This document shows positions 7,603 to 15,350 of a DNA stretch of 19,132 nt, piece after piece. The position numbers and the translations under genes were made by a program. The DNA comes from PWND01 sp964614525 (GTDB lineage Bacteria; Bacteroidota; Bacteroidia; Bacteroidales; UBA7960). The stretch's first letter is position 1, and each line of letters starts with the position of its first letter. The notes under the pieces are model-generated. The model saw only the letters and a program-made list of their open reading frames with translations, had not been told where the DNA came from and ran no database searches. The stretch is taken from contig CAZTPA010000052.1 in assembly GCA_964614525.1 (NCBI GenBank), positions 1 to 19,132 of the forward strand. The letters are read 5' to 3'.

Positions 7603-10419
7603 ATGCCCATGAATAAACAGCTGCTAACCAATGAAATAATTGAAAACATGCCTATTGGATGCATGTATCAAAAAATTATTTTCAATAATTCTGGCAATGC
7701 TGTGGACTCAGAAATATTAGTTATTAACAAAATTCTCGGGGAATTATTTAAATTTAAATTTGATAATTGTAATAAGAAACTGAAATTATCTACTATACCT
7801 TGGTTTAAGAATATTGACTTTAATTGGATTGCTTTTTTTTCTGAATCTTTAAAGAACAATAAGCCTTATGAGACAACCCGATATATTAAAGATCTCGGTG
7901 TACTTTTTAATATTAGAGTAGTCCCGGCAGAAAATAATCACATTATTACATACTGGACACCTATTTCCGAACAAAGTGCAGCTAATGATGATAAGATAAA
8001 CATTGATGCTATTCCTATTCCGGTATTCAAAATGGATATAAACAAGCAATATACTGTTTGCAATAATGCATTTGAAGAGTTTATTGGAATTAAATCATCA
8101 ATATTAGCCGGCAAAACCGTATTTGATATTGTAGATGCTAAAGAATCAAAGCTTTATGATAAATTCGACAAAGATTTATTAGATCCTGACAATAATGTAT
8201 ATTCTCAGAATATTGATTTTACTTTTACAAATAGAAAAGGGGAAAAACGTCATGCTATAATGCATAAGTACGCACTTTTGGGGGAAGATAATAAGCCCAA
8301 AGGATTGATAGGATATATTATTGATATTACTCAAAACAAATTATTAGAGGAATATATGCAGGAGCAAAAGCGTATTTCAAAAAATCTAAAAAACTTTTCT
8401 ACAGGCTTAGCATCTATACCGATATCACAAAATATCTTTCGTTTTATTTGTCATAATATTAAAGAAATAACACAAGCTTATTCTGTTAGTATAGCAACGA
8501 ACATAAAACATTCGAAAGCTTTGGAATATCAATACTCAACCCTAAGCAATAGTGTTGATAAAGCTGAATTGCGCGATATTAATAAAAAATTTAAAGGTGT
8601 GGAATTTGAAGTTTCTCCTGAATTTAAAAATATAATCAATTCAGGAGATATTGAAAATGTAAATAATATTTCGGCTATAAATATAAATACCGATAATATA
8701 GATGAAGCTAGTTTTAAAGATTCATTATTTGGCAATAAGTGGTTCTCTGTTATACAACTTAAATTTGAAGGAACTCTAATTGGTATAATTATTTTTTCTT
8801 ACAATAAAAAGCCGCAAAATTACTCTATTGAAGAATTAGAAGCCCTTGCAGGTGTTTGTTCAAATGCTGTTCGTAGATGGATGATAGAAACATCTTTGCT
8901 TGAAGGAGAAATGCAATATCGCCGATTGATTGACAGCATGCAACAAGGATTAGCCCTACATAAAGTTGTTTATGACAAAAAAAATAACATCAGGGATTAT
9001 GTTTATTTAAAAGTAAATGATGCTTTCGAGAAACTAACAGGTTTAAAAAGAAAAGATATTATCGGTAAATCAATATTTGATGTAATGCCATCAGTTACAA
9101 AAGAGATAACAAATAAGTATGATAATGTTGCATTAACCGGAAAACCTGATAGTTTTGAGCATTACTCAGAAGATTTGGATAAATATTATGAAGTTGTTTC
9201 TTACAGGCCGGGACCTGATTTGTTTGCAATTATTCTTACCGATATAACAGAAAGAAAACGCAGCGATGAGTTGAGAGAGAAAATTCAAATTGCTAAACGT
9301 TCTGCAGAATTTAAACAGAACTTTTTAGCAAATATGAGTCATGAAATAAGAACTCCACTGACCGGTATTATTGGCATGGTCGATATTCTTGCAAAGACAA
9401 AACTTAATAACACGCAGTTTGATTATCTGAATACAATAAGGTTCTCATCAGAAACATTGAGAAAAATAATTGATCAAATACTAGATTACTCAAAAATTGA
9501 AGCAGGAAAAACTGTTGTGAAACCTAAAGTATTTGAAAGCAACGAAATAGTAGATAATGCAAAGAGACTGTTTGACTCAATATGTAAAAAAGATATCAAG
9601 TTTATAATAAATAAAAGTCCTTTTTTACCTGATTATCTTGAAGCCGATATCCAAATGGTATTTCAGATTATAAATAATTTGTTATTTAATGCTGTTAAAT
9701 TCACTGACAATGGAAGTATCACATTGAATGTGTTGCCGGAAAAATGGATAGATGATGAAAATCTTTTAGTTAAAATAGAAGTAATTGATACAGGAATAGG
9801 TATAAAAGCAGAATCAAAAAAGCATTTATTCAAACCTTTTTCTCAACTAGATGATATTGATATTCGGAGATTTGAGGGAACCGGACTGGGCTTGTCAATT
9901 TGCAAGAATCTCTCAAGTTTACTAGGGGGAAAAATTGATGTTGAAAGCGAACCCAAAAAAGGAAGTAAGTTTTGGTTTACATTTAAAGCAAAGCTGGCAA
10001 AAAAACAAGTAAAAGAAATAGAAAAAAAACCAAGCATAAAAGCAAAGCCATCGTCAAAATTAAGGATATTATATGTTGAAGACAAAGAGATTAACCGGAA
10101 AGTAGTTGGATTGATGCTTAAATCTATGAATTGTGATGTTGTATCAGCAGAAAATGGACTGCATGCACTAGAACTGTTTGCTAAAAACAAATTTGATCTT
10201 ATTTTGATGGATATTCAAATGCCTGTAATGGATGGCATAACTGCTACAAAAGAATTAAAAAAGAAATATACAATTTTGCCTCCTATAATTGGCTTAAGTG
10301 CTAATGCTTTTGAAGGAGACAGAGAAAAATACATTAAAATGGGCTTGGATGAATACCTTACCAAGCCAATAAAAGCAGAGGATCTGACTAATTTACTTAA
10401 AACACTTAACTTAAAATAA
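7603..10419 (+). CDS. Soluble hybrid sensor histidine kinase (PAS-GAF-PAS-HisKA-HATPase-REC)
   Basis: 938 aa with no signal peptide or transmembrane helix, so a cytoplasmic sensor. Residues ~1-120 are a divergent PAS-like region, ~130-250 a PAS domain (IPVFKMDINKQY… LIGYIIDITQ), ~255-430 GAF-like, ~440-552 a second PAS (VNDAFEKLTGLKRKDIIGKS… ILTDITERK). The kinase core follows: H-box NMSHEIRTPLTG (H580), N-box NNLLFNAVKFTDNG, G1 DTGIGI, F-box LFKPFSQ and G2 GTGLGLSICKNL. Residues ~820-938 are a receiver: acidic pair VEDKE, phospho-Asp D870 in LILMDIQMPVMDG, S899 and K921 (LTKPI). All catalytic residues expected of an active hybrid kinase are present. No HPt or DNA-binding output domain is attached, so phosphotransfer must go to a protein elsewhere or the receiver must be autoregulatory. 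A second ATG at 7609 is equally usable. It is divergent from the phosphatase and 102 bp ahead of the chaperone-like gene. Confidence 0.93.
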   Translation: MPMNKQLLTNEIIENMPIGCMYQKIIFNNSGNAVDSEILVINKILGELFKFKFDNCNKKLKLSTIPWFKNIDFNWIAFFSESLKNNKPYETTRYIKDLGVLFNIRVVPAENNHIITYWTPISEQSAANDDKINIDAIPIPVFKMDINKQYTVCNNAFEEFIGIKSSILAGKTVFDIVDAKESKLYDKFDKDLLDPDNNVYSQNIDFTFTNRKGEKRHAIMHKYALLGEDNKPKGLIGYIIDITQNKLLEEYMQEQKRISKNLKNFSTGLASIPISQNIFRFICHNIKEITQAYSVSIATNIKHSKALEYQYSTLSNSVDKAELRDINKKFKGVEFEVSPEFKNIINSGDIENVNNISAININTDNIDEASFKDSLFGNKWFSVIQLKFEGTLIGIIIFSYNKKPQNYSIEELEALAGVCSNAVRRWMIETSLLEGEMQYRRLIDSMQQGLALHKVVYDKKNNIRDYVYLKVNDAFEKLTGLKRKDIIGKSIFDVMPSVTKEITNKYDNVALTGKPDSFEHYSEDLDKYYEVVSYRPGPDLFAIILTDITERKRSDELREKIQIAKRSAEFKQNFLANMSHEIRTPLTGIIGMVDILAKTKLNNTQFDYLNTIRFSSETLRKIIDQILDYSKIEAGKTVVKPKVFESNEIVDNAKRLFDSICKKDIKFIINKSPFLPDYLEADIQMVFQIINNLLFNAVKFTDNGSITLNVLPEKWIDDENLLVKIEVIDTGIGIKAESKKHLFKPFSQLDDIDIRRFEGTGLGLSICKNLSSLLGGKIDVESEPKKGSKFWFTFKAKLAKKQVKEIEKKPSIKAKPSSKLRILYVEDKEINRKVVGLMLKSMNCDVVSAENGLHALELFAKNKFDLILMDIQMPVMDGITATKELKKKYTILPPIIGLSANAFEGDREKYIKMGLDEYLTKPIKAEDLTNLLKTLNLK

Positions 10420-10430
10420 ATGCTAATTAA

Positions 10431-10450
10431 ATATCTAAAAATTTAGATAT
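10431..10450. repeat. Short AT-rich inverted repeat between the kinase and chaperone-like genes
   Basis: Arms ATATCTAAA (10431-10439) and TTTAGATAT (10442-10450) flank a central AA. It begins 11 bp after the kinase stop and ends 8 bp before a candidate -7 element. It could be an operator-like palindrome overlapping the -33 region of that promoter, or a weak hairpin. It is too AT-rich and lacks the U-tract of a convincing terminator. Confidence 0.4.
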
Positions 10451-10458
10451 AATTTTAT

Positions 10459-10466
10459 TAAATTTG
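10459..10466 (+). promoter_or_regulatory. Candidate -7 promoter element for the chaperone-like / MORN operon
   Basis: TAAATTTG matches TAnnTTTG, 55 bp upstream of the ATG at 10522. No TTG lies at the expected -33 position; that position is occupied by the inverted repeat at 10431-10450, which would suit a regulated promoter. Single-motif evidence. Confidence 0.35.
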
Positions 10467-10521
10467 TAATATGTTATGTATTTATAATTTAACACTCCTA
10501 ATCACTAAAGTCTTAAAACTA

Positions 10522-11319
10522 ATGAAAAAAAGTATAATTATTCTCATCTTATTTGCAATTTCAACTTGTTTAGTAGCACAAGATTTTGAAGTGGCACCTA
10601 TACGTATAAAATTTATCAATAATCCGGGTGATACTGAAACAAAAACAATTACAGTAAAAAACCATGGAAACAGAAAGGAATCAATAACATTGACATTGAG
10701 GGATTATATTGTTCAAAGACATGGAGACATGGAATTATTACCTGCAGGATCAACGCGGAATTCAATTACAAACTGGATAACTCTGAATCCTTCTTTCGTT
10801 GAATTACAACCAAATGAGGAAGAATTAATTCAGGTTACTTTTCAAGCTCCGGTTGATGATTATTCTTCGAAATGGGGAATTATAAGTTTTACTTCAGCTA
10901 TTGAAAGAACAGCCTATTCTGCTGATCAAAATGTTCAGACAGGCTTATTTTTATCTGGCAGAATTGATGTATTTGTTTCATTTAACCCTATAACAGAAAA
11001 AGAACCAAATATAGTATTATCTAACCTTAGAGAAATAACGTCAGAAAGTGACGAAGAAAAAGTTTTTGCAGTTAATATTGATAATTTAGGAGACGTGATA
11101 ACTCCCTGTGAAATTTATCTTGTATCTTCAAATCTTGAAACCTCTGAAGAACAAAAATTCAAAACTCATAAAATCACTACTTATCCTCAATCATCACGTA
11201 CACTTGAACTTCGGCTTCCTGATGTTTTGGACAAAGGTGAATATTCATTGGCGGCAATCCTTGATTATGGCATTAAGTCAAACCTCAAAGGAACTCAAAT
11301 CATGATAGAAATTGATTGA
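10522..11319 (+). CDS. Periplasmic PapD/Fn3-like two-domain protein, candidate fimbrial chaperone
   Basis: 265 aa. The open frame begins at 10471, but the ATG at 10522 gives a proper signal peptide (MKKSIIILILF… CLVAQ), so I start there. The mature protein starts DFEVAPIRIKFINNPGDTETKTITVKN (split here by the length rule: DFEVAPIRIKF then INNPGDTETKTITVKN), the typical opening of PapD-like and related Ig-fold periplasmic domains. Residues ~21-150 form the first beta-sandwich, with the ITLNPSFVELQPNEEELIQVTFQAP strand pair (ITLNPSFVELQP, then NEEELIQVTFQAP) seen in pilus chaperones and in DUF916-like proteins. Residues ~160-262 look like a second sandwich (FAVNIDNLGDVITPCEIYLV; GEYSLAAILDYG). 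Size and two-domain layout match pilus chaperones, though somewhat larger than the usual ~230 aa. It may escort the subunit-like proteins at 3946-5271 to the usher-like barrel; this is inference, as it is on the opposite strand 5 kb away. It is followed after 10 bp by the MORN gene. Confidence 0.7.
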   Translation: MKKSIIILILFAISTCLVAQDFEVAPIRIKFINNPGDTETKTITVKNHGNRKESITLTLRDYIVQRHGDMELLPAGSTRNSITNWITLNPSFVELQPNEEELIQVTFQAPVDDYSSKWGIISFTSAIERTAYSADQNVQTGLFLSGRIDVFVSFNPITEKEPNIVLSNLREITSESDEEKVFAVNIDNLGDVITPCEIYLVSSNLETSEEQKFKTHKITTYPQSSRTLELRLPDVLDKGEYSLAAILDYGIKSNLKGTQIMIEID

Positions 11320-11329
11320 ATGCACTAAT

Positions 11330-12490
11330 ATGGTTAAGTTTTTCCTGATTAATTTTATTGCTTTTTTCTCTGTTGCATATTTTTGCTGCACTGATATTTA
11401 TTCTCAAAATAGGAAGTTCAGCATATTATATGATTCTTCTGATGTTATAAAGGAAGAGTTTTATGCAAATATTGAGAATGGGGACACAATTAAGGATGGC
11501 AATTATACTTTTTATTTGCCGGATGGTACTATAAACCAAAAGGGCCAATTTTTAAATAATATGCCATCAGGTTTATGGAAACTTTATTATGAGAATGGCT
11601 TATTGCATCAAAAAATTAAATTTAGAGAGGGATTAAGGCATGGAGCATACCAGACTTTTTATCAGGATGGAAATCTCCAACAAAAAGGGTATTACCAAAA
11701 TGGTAAACTAAACGGTGAATTTATTTCTTATTATCCTGATGGAACTACTGAAAGTATTGTTAATTACCATAACGGCATTCAGCATGGAATAACTGAAATG
11801 TACTATCCTAATGGTGAAGTATTTAAAAGAACTGATTTGTCCTTCGGTATTGAAAATGGCATTTACCAAGAGTTCTATGATGATGGCAGCATTAATTATG
11901 ATGGTAAAAAACGCAATGGTAATTTTGAGGATTCATTAAAAGTATATTATCAAAACGGAAATTTGCAAAGATTATGTTATTATGAAAATGGACTATTGAA
12001 AGGAGAATACAAATCTTTTTATAAAACAGGAGAAGCTCAGATTAAATGCACATATAAAAAAGGTGTGATTGAAGGGAAATATACAGAATACTATCAGGAT
12101 GGACCTGTACTGCAGCAAGGATATTATACAAACAACCTAAAAGAAGGCCTTTGGATGTCGTATCACCAAAATGGAGCTATTCATGCAATTGGTAAATTTA
12201 CTAGTGATTTTTATGAAGGAAAATGGAAAGTATATTATTCAAATAAAAAAATAAAGCAATTAGGTAATTATAAAGAAGGAAAACCTGAAGGTTTCTGGAT
12301 ATATTATTTAGAAGATGGCAATATTGATTCTTTCGGACATTATGAAAATGAAATGAAACAAGGTTTGTGGATTTATTATGATTATGAAAACGATAACACA
12401 AAACGTACAACCAATATAAAGATATATAAGGATAACGAAGCTATTAATACAGGCAAGCTTTTCTTAAAAAACAAAAAGGATGTAGAATAA
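11330..12490 (+). CDS. Secreted MORN/YwqK-type repeat protein with about 12 repeats
   Basis: 386 aa from the ATG at 11330; an upstream in-frame TTG at 11312 would overlap the preceding gene and disturb the signal peptide (…DIYSQ). Residues ~58-345 are about twelve consecutive 24-residue repeats of the form (I/L/W)-x-x-x-Y-Y-x-(N/D)-G-x-(I/L)-x-x-x-G-x-Y-x-x-G-x-x-x-G, plus a degenerate thirteenth. These belong to the MORN-repeat variant often labelled 'YwqK family antitoxin', but no toxin gene is nearby and the signal peptide argues for a periplasmic or surface location, so that label should not be taken literally. Such repeats form elongated beta-hairpin stacks used for binding. It is almost certainly co-transcribed with the chaperone-like gene (10-bp gap). 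The function is unknown; a scaffold or binding role is a guess. It converges on the SiaC-like gene with only 12 bp between them and no terminator visible there. Confidence 0.85.
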   Translation: MVKFFLINFIAFFSVAYFCCTDIYSQNRKFSILYDSSDVIKEEFYANIENGDTIKDGNYTFYLPDGTINQKGQFLNNMPSGLWKLYYENGLLHQKIKFREGLRHGAYQTFYQDGNLQQKGYYQNGKLNGEFISYYPDGTTESIVNYHNGIQHGITEMYYPNGEVFKRTDLSFGIENGIYQEFYDDGSINYDGKKRNGNFEDSLKVYYQNGNLQRLCYYENGLLKGEYKSFYKTGEAQIKCTYKKGVIEGKYTEYYQDGPVLQQGYYTNNLKEGLWMSYHQNGAIHAIGKFTSDFYEGKWKVYYSNKKIKQLGNYKEGKPEGFWIYYLEDGNIDSFGHYENEMKQGLWIYYDYENDNTKRTTNIKIYKDNEAINTGKLFLKNKKDVE

Positions 12491-12502
12491 ACTTCTTCTA
12501 TC

Positions 12503-12934
12503 CTATTCGTAACTATAAAAGTTAAACTTTAATTCTGATATTTCGGCAAAATCTTCACCAGCCTCAAACATATCCTCATCATCTTCCTGATAATGCCAAT
12601 CTATTGTTAAACTATTATCTTTTTGTTCAATAATTTTTATTGTATCCAATACTTCCATAATCATTTTTGAAGAGGCAGTATTAAAATAATCAAATGAAAA
12701 AATCACATGAGTGCCTTGCAGTGGATCTTGCGAGTACCAATGAACCCAATCTTTAATGTCATTATAAACACTCTTTGCATTTTCCGGTAATGACCTGCCG
12801 GAAAACTTCATTACTCCGTTTTTTCTATCGAGTAAAACTTCAGGAGTCTCAGATGTTCCTTTTAAAAAGAAAATATCTTGACTATTAGTTCCTTCAACTA
12901 CACTTGTTCTTTCTTGCATGTCTGAAATTGCCAT
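12503..12934 (-). CDS. SiaC-like (DUF1987) partner-switch phosphoprotein, copy A (Thr form)
   Basis: 143 aa, soluble. It carries the family motifs in order: SETPEVLLDRKNG (~28-40), FSGRSLPENA (~44-53), FDYFNTASSK (~81-90) and YQEDDEDMFEAGEDF (~115-129). In P. aeruginosa, SiaC is a small alpha/beta protein phosphorylated by the SiaB kinase and dephosphorylated by the SpoIIE-type phosphatase SiaA; its unphosphorylated form activates the diguanylate cyclase SiaD, controlling aggregation. The phosphosite there (T68) sits in the N-T/S-S-S segment, which by motif position corresponds to T86 here; this mapping is from memory and should be aligned. The likely dephosphorylating partner is the SpoIIE protein at 5443-7407. 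A second copy lies 74 bp upstream on the same strand. Neither a SiaB-type kinase nor a GGDEF protein is in the window. Confidence 0.9.
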   Translation of the reverse strand: MAISDMQERTSVVEGTNSQDIFFLKGTSETPEVLLDRKNGVMKFSGRSLPENAKSVYNDIKDWVHWYSQDPLQGTHVIFSFDYFNTASSKMIMEVLDTIKIIEQKDNSLTIDWHYQEDDEDMFEAGEDFAEISELKFNFYSYE

Positions 12935-13008
12935 GGTAATTTCTTTTTTTTATTAATGATTTATTTATGTATTATATGTAGTTATTAATTATGGGCATAA
13001 AACCTCTT

Positions 13009-13452
13009 TTACCAGTATCCGATATATTTAAAATCAATCCCAACTCTTTCTTCAAAATCCTGACCGGCTTCAAGCATATCATCATCATCCTCAAGGTATC
13101 GCCATTCAATAAATAACAAATCTTCTTTATCCTTTGTGAAAATTTGCTTTATCATATCTAAAAGCTCAAGTATTAGTTTTGAAGAAGATGAATTAATATA
13201 TTCAAACTGAAAAACTATTTTTGTGTCAAGCAGCTTTGTTTCAGCATACTTTTTTATCCAATCCATTATAGGAGTATAAAAATTCCTTGAATCCTCCGGC
13301 AGTGATCTTCCTGAAAGTTTAATCAAACAAGCATTATCGTTTAAATCCAATAATACTTCAGGAGTATCTATTGAACCTTTCAAATAGAAAAAGTCCAAAT
13401 TTGGAGCTTCCTGTAACTCTCTATAAACGTCTCTTCGTGCTGAGGTTTCCAT
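13009..13452 (-). CDS. SiaC-like (DUF1987) partner-switch phosphoprotein, copy B (Ser form)
   Basis: 147 aa, paralogous to the next gene downstream over its whole length. Shared motifs are IDTPEVLLDLN (~28-38), LSGRSLPEDS (~46-55), FEYINSSSSKLILELL (~83-98) and YLEDDDDMLEAGQDFE (~119-134). At the presumed phosphosite it has Ser (S88) where copy A has Thr (T86). It carries a one-residue longer loop after DLNDNA and a divergent N-terminus (METSARRDVYRE), so this is an old duplication rather than a recent one. Two copies differing at the phospho-acceptor suggest two outputs of one switch or specificity for different kinases; this is inference. It is first in the pair and likely transcribed from its own promoter in the 277-bp upstream gap. 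Confidence 0.9.
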   Translation of the reverse strand: METSARRDVYRELQEAPNLDFFYLKGSIDTPEVLLDLNDNACLIKLSGRSLPEDSRNFYTPIMDWIKKYAETKLLDTKIVFQFEYINSSSSKLILELLDMIKQIFTKDKEDLLFIEWRYLEDDDDMLEAGQDFEERVGIDFKYIGYW

Positions 13453-13515
13453 TTTTTTCTGTTAAAAAACTAAATAAGTCGTGTAAATGAACAAATATGA
13501 CAAACTAATCAAGTA

Positions 13516-13549
13516 CAAATTTATAAACTTTTTATTTATAAATTACAAA
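13516..13549 (-). promoter_or_regulatory. Candidate promoter for the SiaC-like gene pair (-33 TTTG and -7 TAAATTTG)
   Basis: Reading the minus strand, TTTG (13546-13549) is followed after 22 bp by TAAATTTG (13516-13523), matching the Bacteroidota TTTG-n(~19-22)-TAnnTTTG pattern. It lies 63 bp upstream of the ATG at 13452. The rest of the 277-bp gap 13453-13729 is AT-rich with no gene I can support. Confidence 0.5.
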
Positions 13550-13729
13550 TAAATACAAATAATATAAATATGTAATTGTATTAAGTATGTATTTTTGGTG
13601 TAATAAAACTAGAGTATCTGGTAATTAGTGATTTATAAAAAGTCTATAGTTTCCTGTTTTTATCAGAAAAAAAGAAAAAAAATAGACTTATCAACAATTA
13701 TTAGCAATAAAGAAGGATTTTAGACAAAC

Positions 13730-14638
13730 TTAATAAGTTACAAATGCTTCAATAATTTCATTATAGTCTTCAAATCCAAGGGTTTGGGGCACAGTACTAT
13801 GCTCAGCATCAGGAACTCTATGAGCTTCGCCATAAATACCGGAGTAATTTTTATAGATTACTTCTCCGTGAGATTCAATACTTAAAAAGCTATCATCAAT
13901 ACCATGAATCCACATAAAAGCTTGATTTACATCTTTAATTTTTTCTGCATTGTCAATTTCGAGATTTGAGATATATGAACCCGGTAATGTTAATGCCGCG
14001 CCATCATGAACCATAACATCAAATGAAGCAAAAGGATTTTCCAGGATTAGTTTTGATGGCTTCATCGAAAAGGAATCTTCTGCTGAAATCTTTGTTGCAG
14101 GTGCAGAGCCCATGCTAAAGCCATAAACTATTAATCTGTCATTAGTTAAGCCTTTTTCTTTCAACCAGCTTAATGCTGCTTCAACATCTGCATACATTCC
14201 TTCCTCAGTAGGTATTCCTTCTGAAAGGCCAAAACCTCTGTAATCGAAAGTCATTATACCATACCTGTTTTTTTCACCTGCATTTGCCAGGAGCTTTGCC
14301 CTGGGCCAATAGAAATCCATGTGGTCTTTATTGCCGTGACAATACAAGACAACCGTATCTGTATCTATTCTGTTTATATCTCCAATATACATTGAATAAA
14401 TATCAACACCGGTGGTTTCCTCTGGTAATTTTGATTCTAAAACAAATAGATGAATCATTGTATCATGGATATTATATGATTCATTAAGAATGAAATCAAC
14501 TTCATAAGGATAATCATCCAGTAAATATTCTTCAATTACCGAATTATTAAACATAAAAGAATCAAGTCGTAAACATGAGCTTGTAATTAGTAATCCTAAA
14601 ATGACAGCTATGATATGTGCGTTTTTAATTTTCATCAT
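13730..14638 (-). CDS. Alpha/beta-hydrolase-fold lipoprotein
   Basis: 302 aa from the ATG at 14638 (a second ATG follows at once; an in-frame TTG at 14641 is less likely). The N-terminus is a lipoprotein signal with lipobox ITSSC (Cys ~22). The hydrolase body shows the oxyanion-region LYCHGNKDH (~98-106), the conserved MTFDYRGFGLSEG segment (~129-141), the nucleophile elbow GFSMGS (Ser ~175), an acid after HGIDDS (Asp ~249) and the catalytic His in DAEHST (His ~280). The full Ser-Asp-His triad is therefore present. The layout is that of the BEM46/YfhR-like 'alpha/beta hydrolase' group of esterases or peptidases; the substrate cannot be told. It is anchored in a membrane facing the periplasm or beyond. 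It lies 37 bp downstream of another lipoprotein gene on the same strand, so the two probably form an operon. Confidence 0.88.
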   Translation of the reverse strand: MMKIKNAHIIAVILGLLITSSCLRLDSFMFNNSVIEEYLLDDYPYEVDFILNESYNIHDTMIHLFVLESKLPEETTGVDIYSMYIGDINRIDTDTVVLYCHGNKDHMDFYWPRAKLLANAGEKNRYGIMTFDYRGFGLSEGIPTEEGMYADVEAALSWLKEKGLTNDRLIVYGFSMGSAPATKISAEDSFSMKPSKLILENPFASFDVMVHDGAALTLPGSYISNLEIDNAEKIKDVNQAFMWIHGIDDSFLSIESHGEVIYKNYSGIYGEAHRVPDAEHSTVPQTLGFEDYNEIIEAFVTY

Positions 14639-14675
14639 CAAATATTTAAGTTTAGAGAATCCTTATGAAGAAACA

Positions 14676-15350
14676 TTATTTATTAAACCTATAATTAAAA
14701 CCAAGATATATTCCTATTGTTCCGTAATTTCCGGTCCATTTTACATAATCAACAACAATGTCCTGATTACTTATATATGGCAGCAAATATTTAACTTCCA
14801 GATTTATATTCCACTTGTTTCTCATAAAAGTATGACCTATTTGCGGTGAGATTAGCCATTTAGTTGTGTTTAGTTCCCCATGAGCCTTGTATTTAACAAG
14901 ATCAAACCAATTCGTGGCACCAAAATAAAAGAAATTACCGCTTTCATTATATGTTCTGTATAGATTAAAATCTATTGAAGGAAACAGCTTAGGGTTGCCC
15001 TCCCATATATCAATCATAAAGTGTAAAGAAGGATTAATACTTGTTCCAAAATAATAATTATCCTCGGAAAAGATATTTTGAACAATACCAATATCGGTGT
15101 GAATTACACCAGACAATAATGATGTTGTGTGCAAACCCCCGTATAAGGTTAAATTGTCGTTATACCCGTGAGCATAATGCAAAGAGGTCAGAGGAATTGG
15201 AATAACCAAATCAGAAAAACTTATTAAAGGACCACCAAGGCTCAAACCAATTTCCTTTTCATTTTTATTCAAAGGTTTTACTATTCTTGAAGAAGTGCAT
15301 GAGAACAATGCTAAAGAGAGTATAATTATAAATACTTTTATATTCGTCAT
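14676..15350 (-). CDS. Beta-barrel-like outer-membrane lipoprotein
   Basis: 224 aa with a lipoprotein signal (lipobox LFSC, Cys18). After a short polar linker the sequence alternates in amphipathic strands with frequent Gly, Tyr, Trp and Asn (DNLTLYGGLHTTSLL, NYYFGTSINPSLHFMID, WNINLEVKYLLPYI) and ends GIYLGFNYRFNK, a typical barrel-closing strand with a terminal aromatic near the C-terminus. This fits the small outer-membrane barrel proteins common in Bacteroidota, but I recognise no specific family and no catalytic residues. A barrel with an N-terminal lipid anchor is slightly unusual; an alternative is an amphipathic-beta periplasmic protein. It is first in a probable two-gene operon with the hydrolase lipoprotein, and divergent from the T9SS surface protein across a 236-bp gap. 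Confidence 0.75.
   Translation of the reverse strand: MTNIKVFIIILSLALFSCTSSRIVKPLNKNEKEIGLSLGGPLISFSDLVIPIPLTSLHYAHGYNDNLTLYGGLHTTSLLSGVIHTDIGIVQNIFSEDNYYFGTSINPSLHFMIDIWEGNPKLFPSIDFNLYRTYNESGNFFYFGATNWFDLVKYKAHGELNTTKWLISPQIGHTFMRNKWNINLEVKYLLPYISNQDIVVDYVKWTGNYGTIGIYLGFNYRFNK

Noticed and set aside
11501..12364. Tandem DNA repeat or CRISPR-like array
   Set aside because: The 72-bp periodicity comes from the protein-level MORN repeats; the nucleotide copies are divergent and lack identical direct repeats.
11330..12490. Toxin-antitoxin system based on the YwqK-type repeats
   Set aside because: The protein has a signal peptide and no toxin candidate lies next to it; the partner in the operon is a periplasmic Ig-fold protein.
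13640..13689. Inverted repeat AAGTCTAT / ATAGACTT as a terminator
   Set aside because: The stem is only 8 bp with a loop of about 34 nt, and it is AT-rich; too weak to call, although it lies downstream of the hydrolase gene.
14676..14849. Plus-strand open frame spanning the gap between the two lipoprotein genes
   Set aside because: It is mostly antisense to the barrel lipoprotein C-terminus and has no protein-like features of its own.
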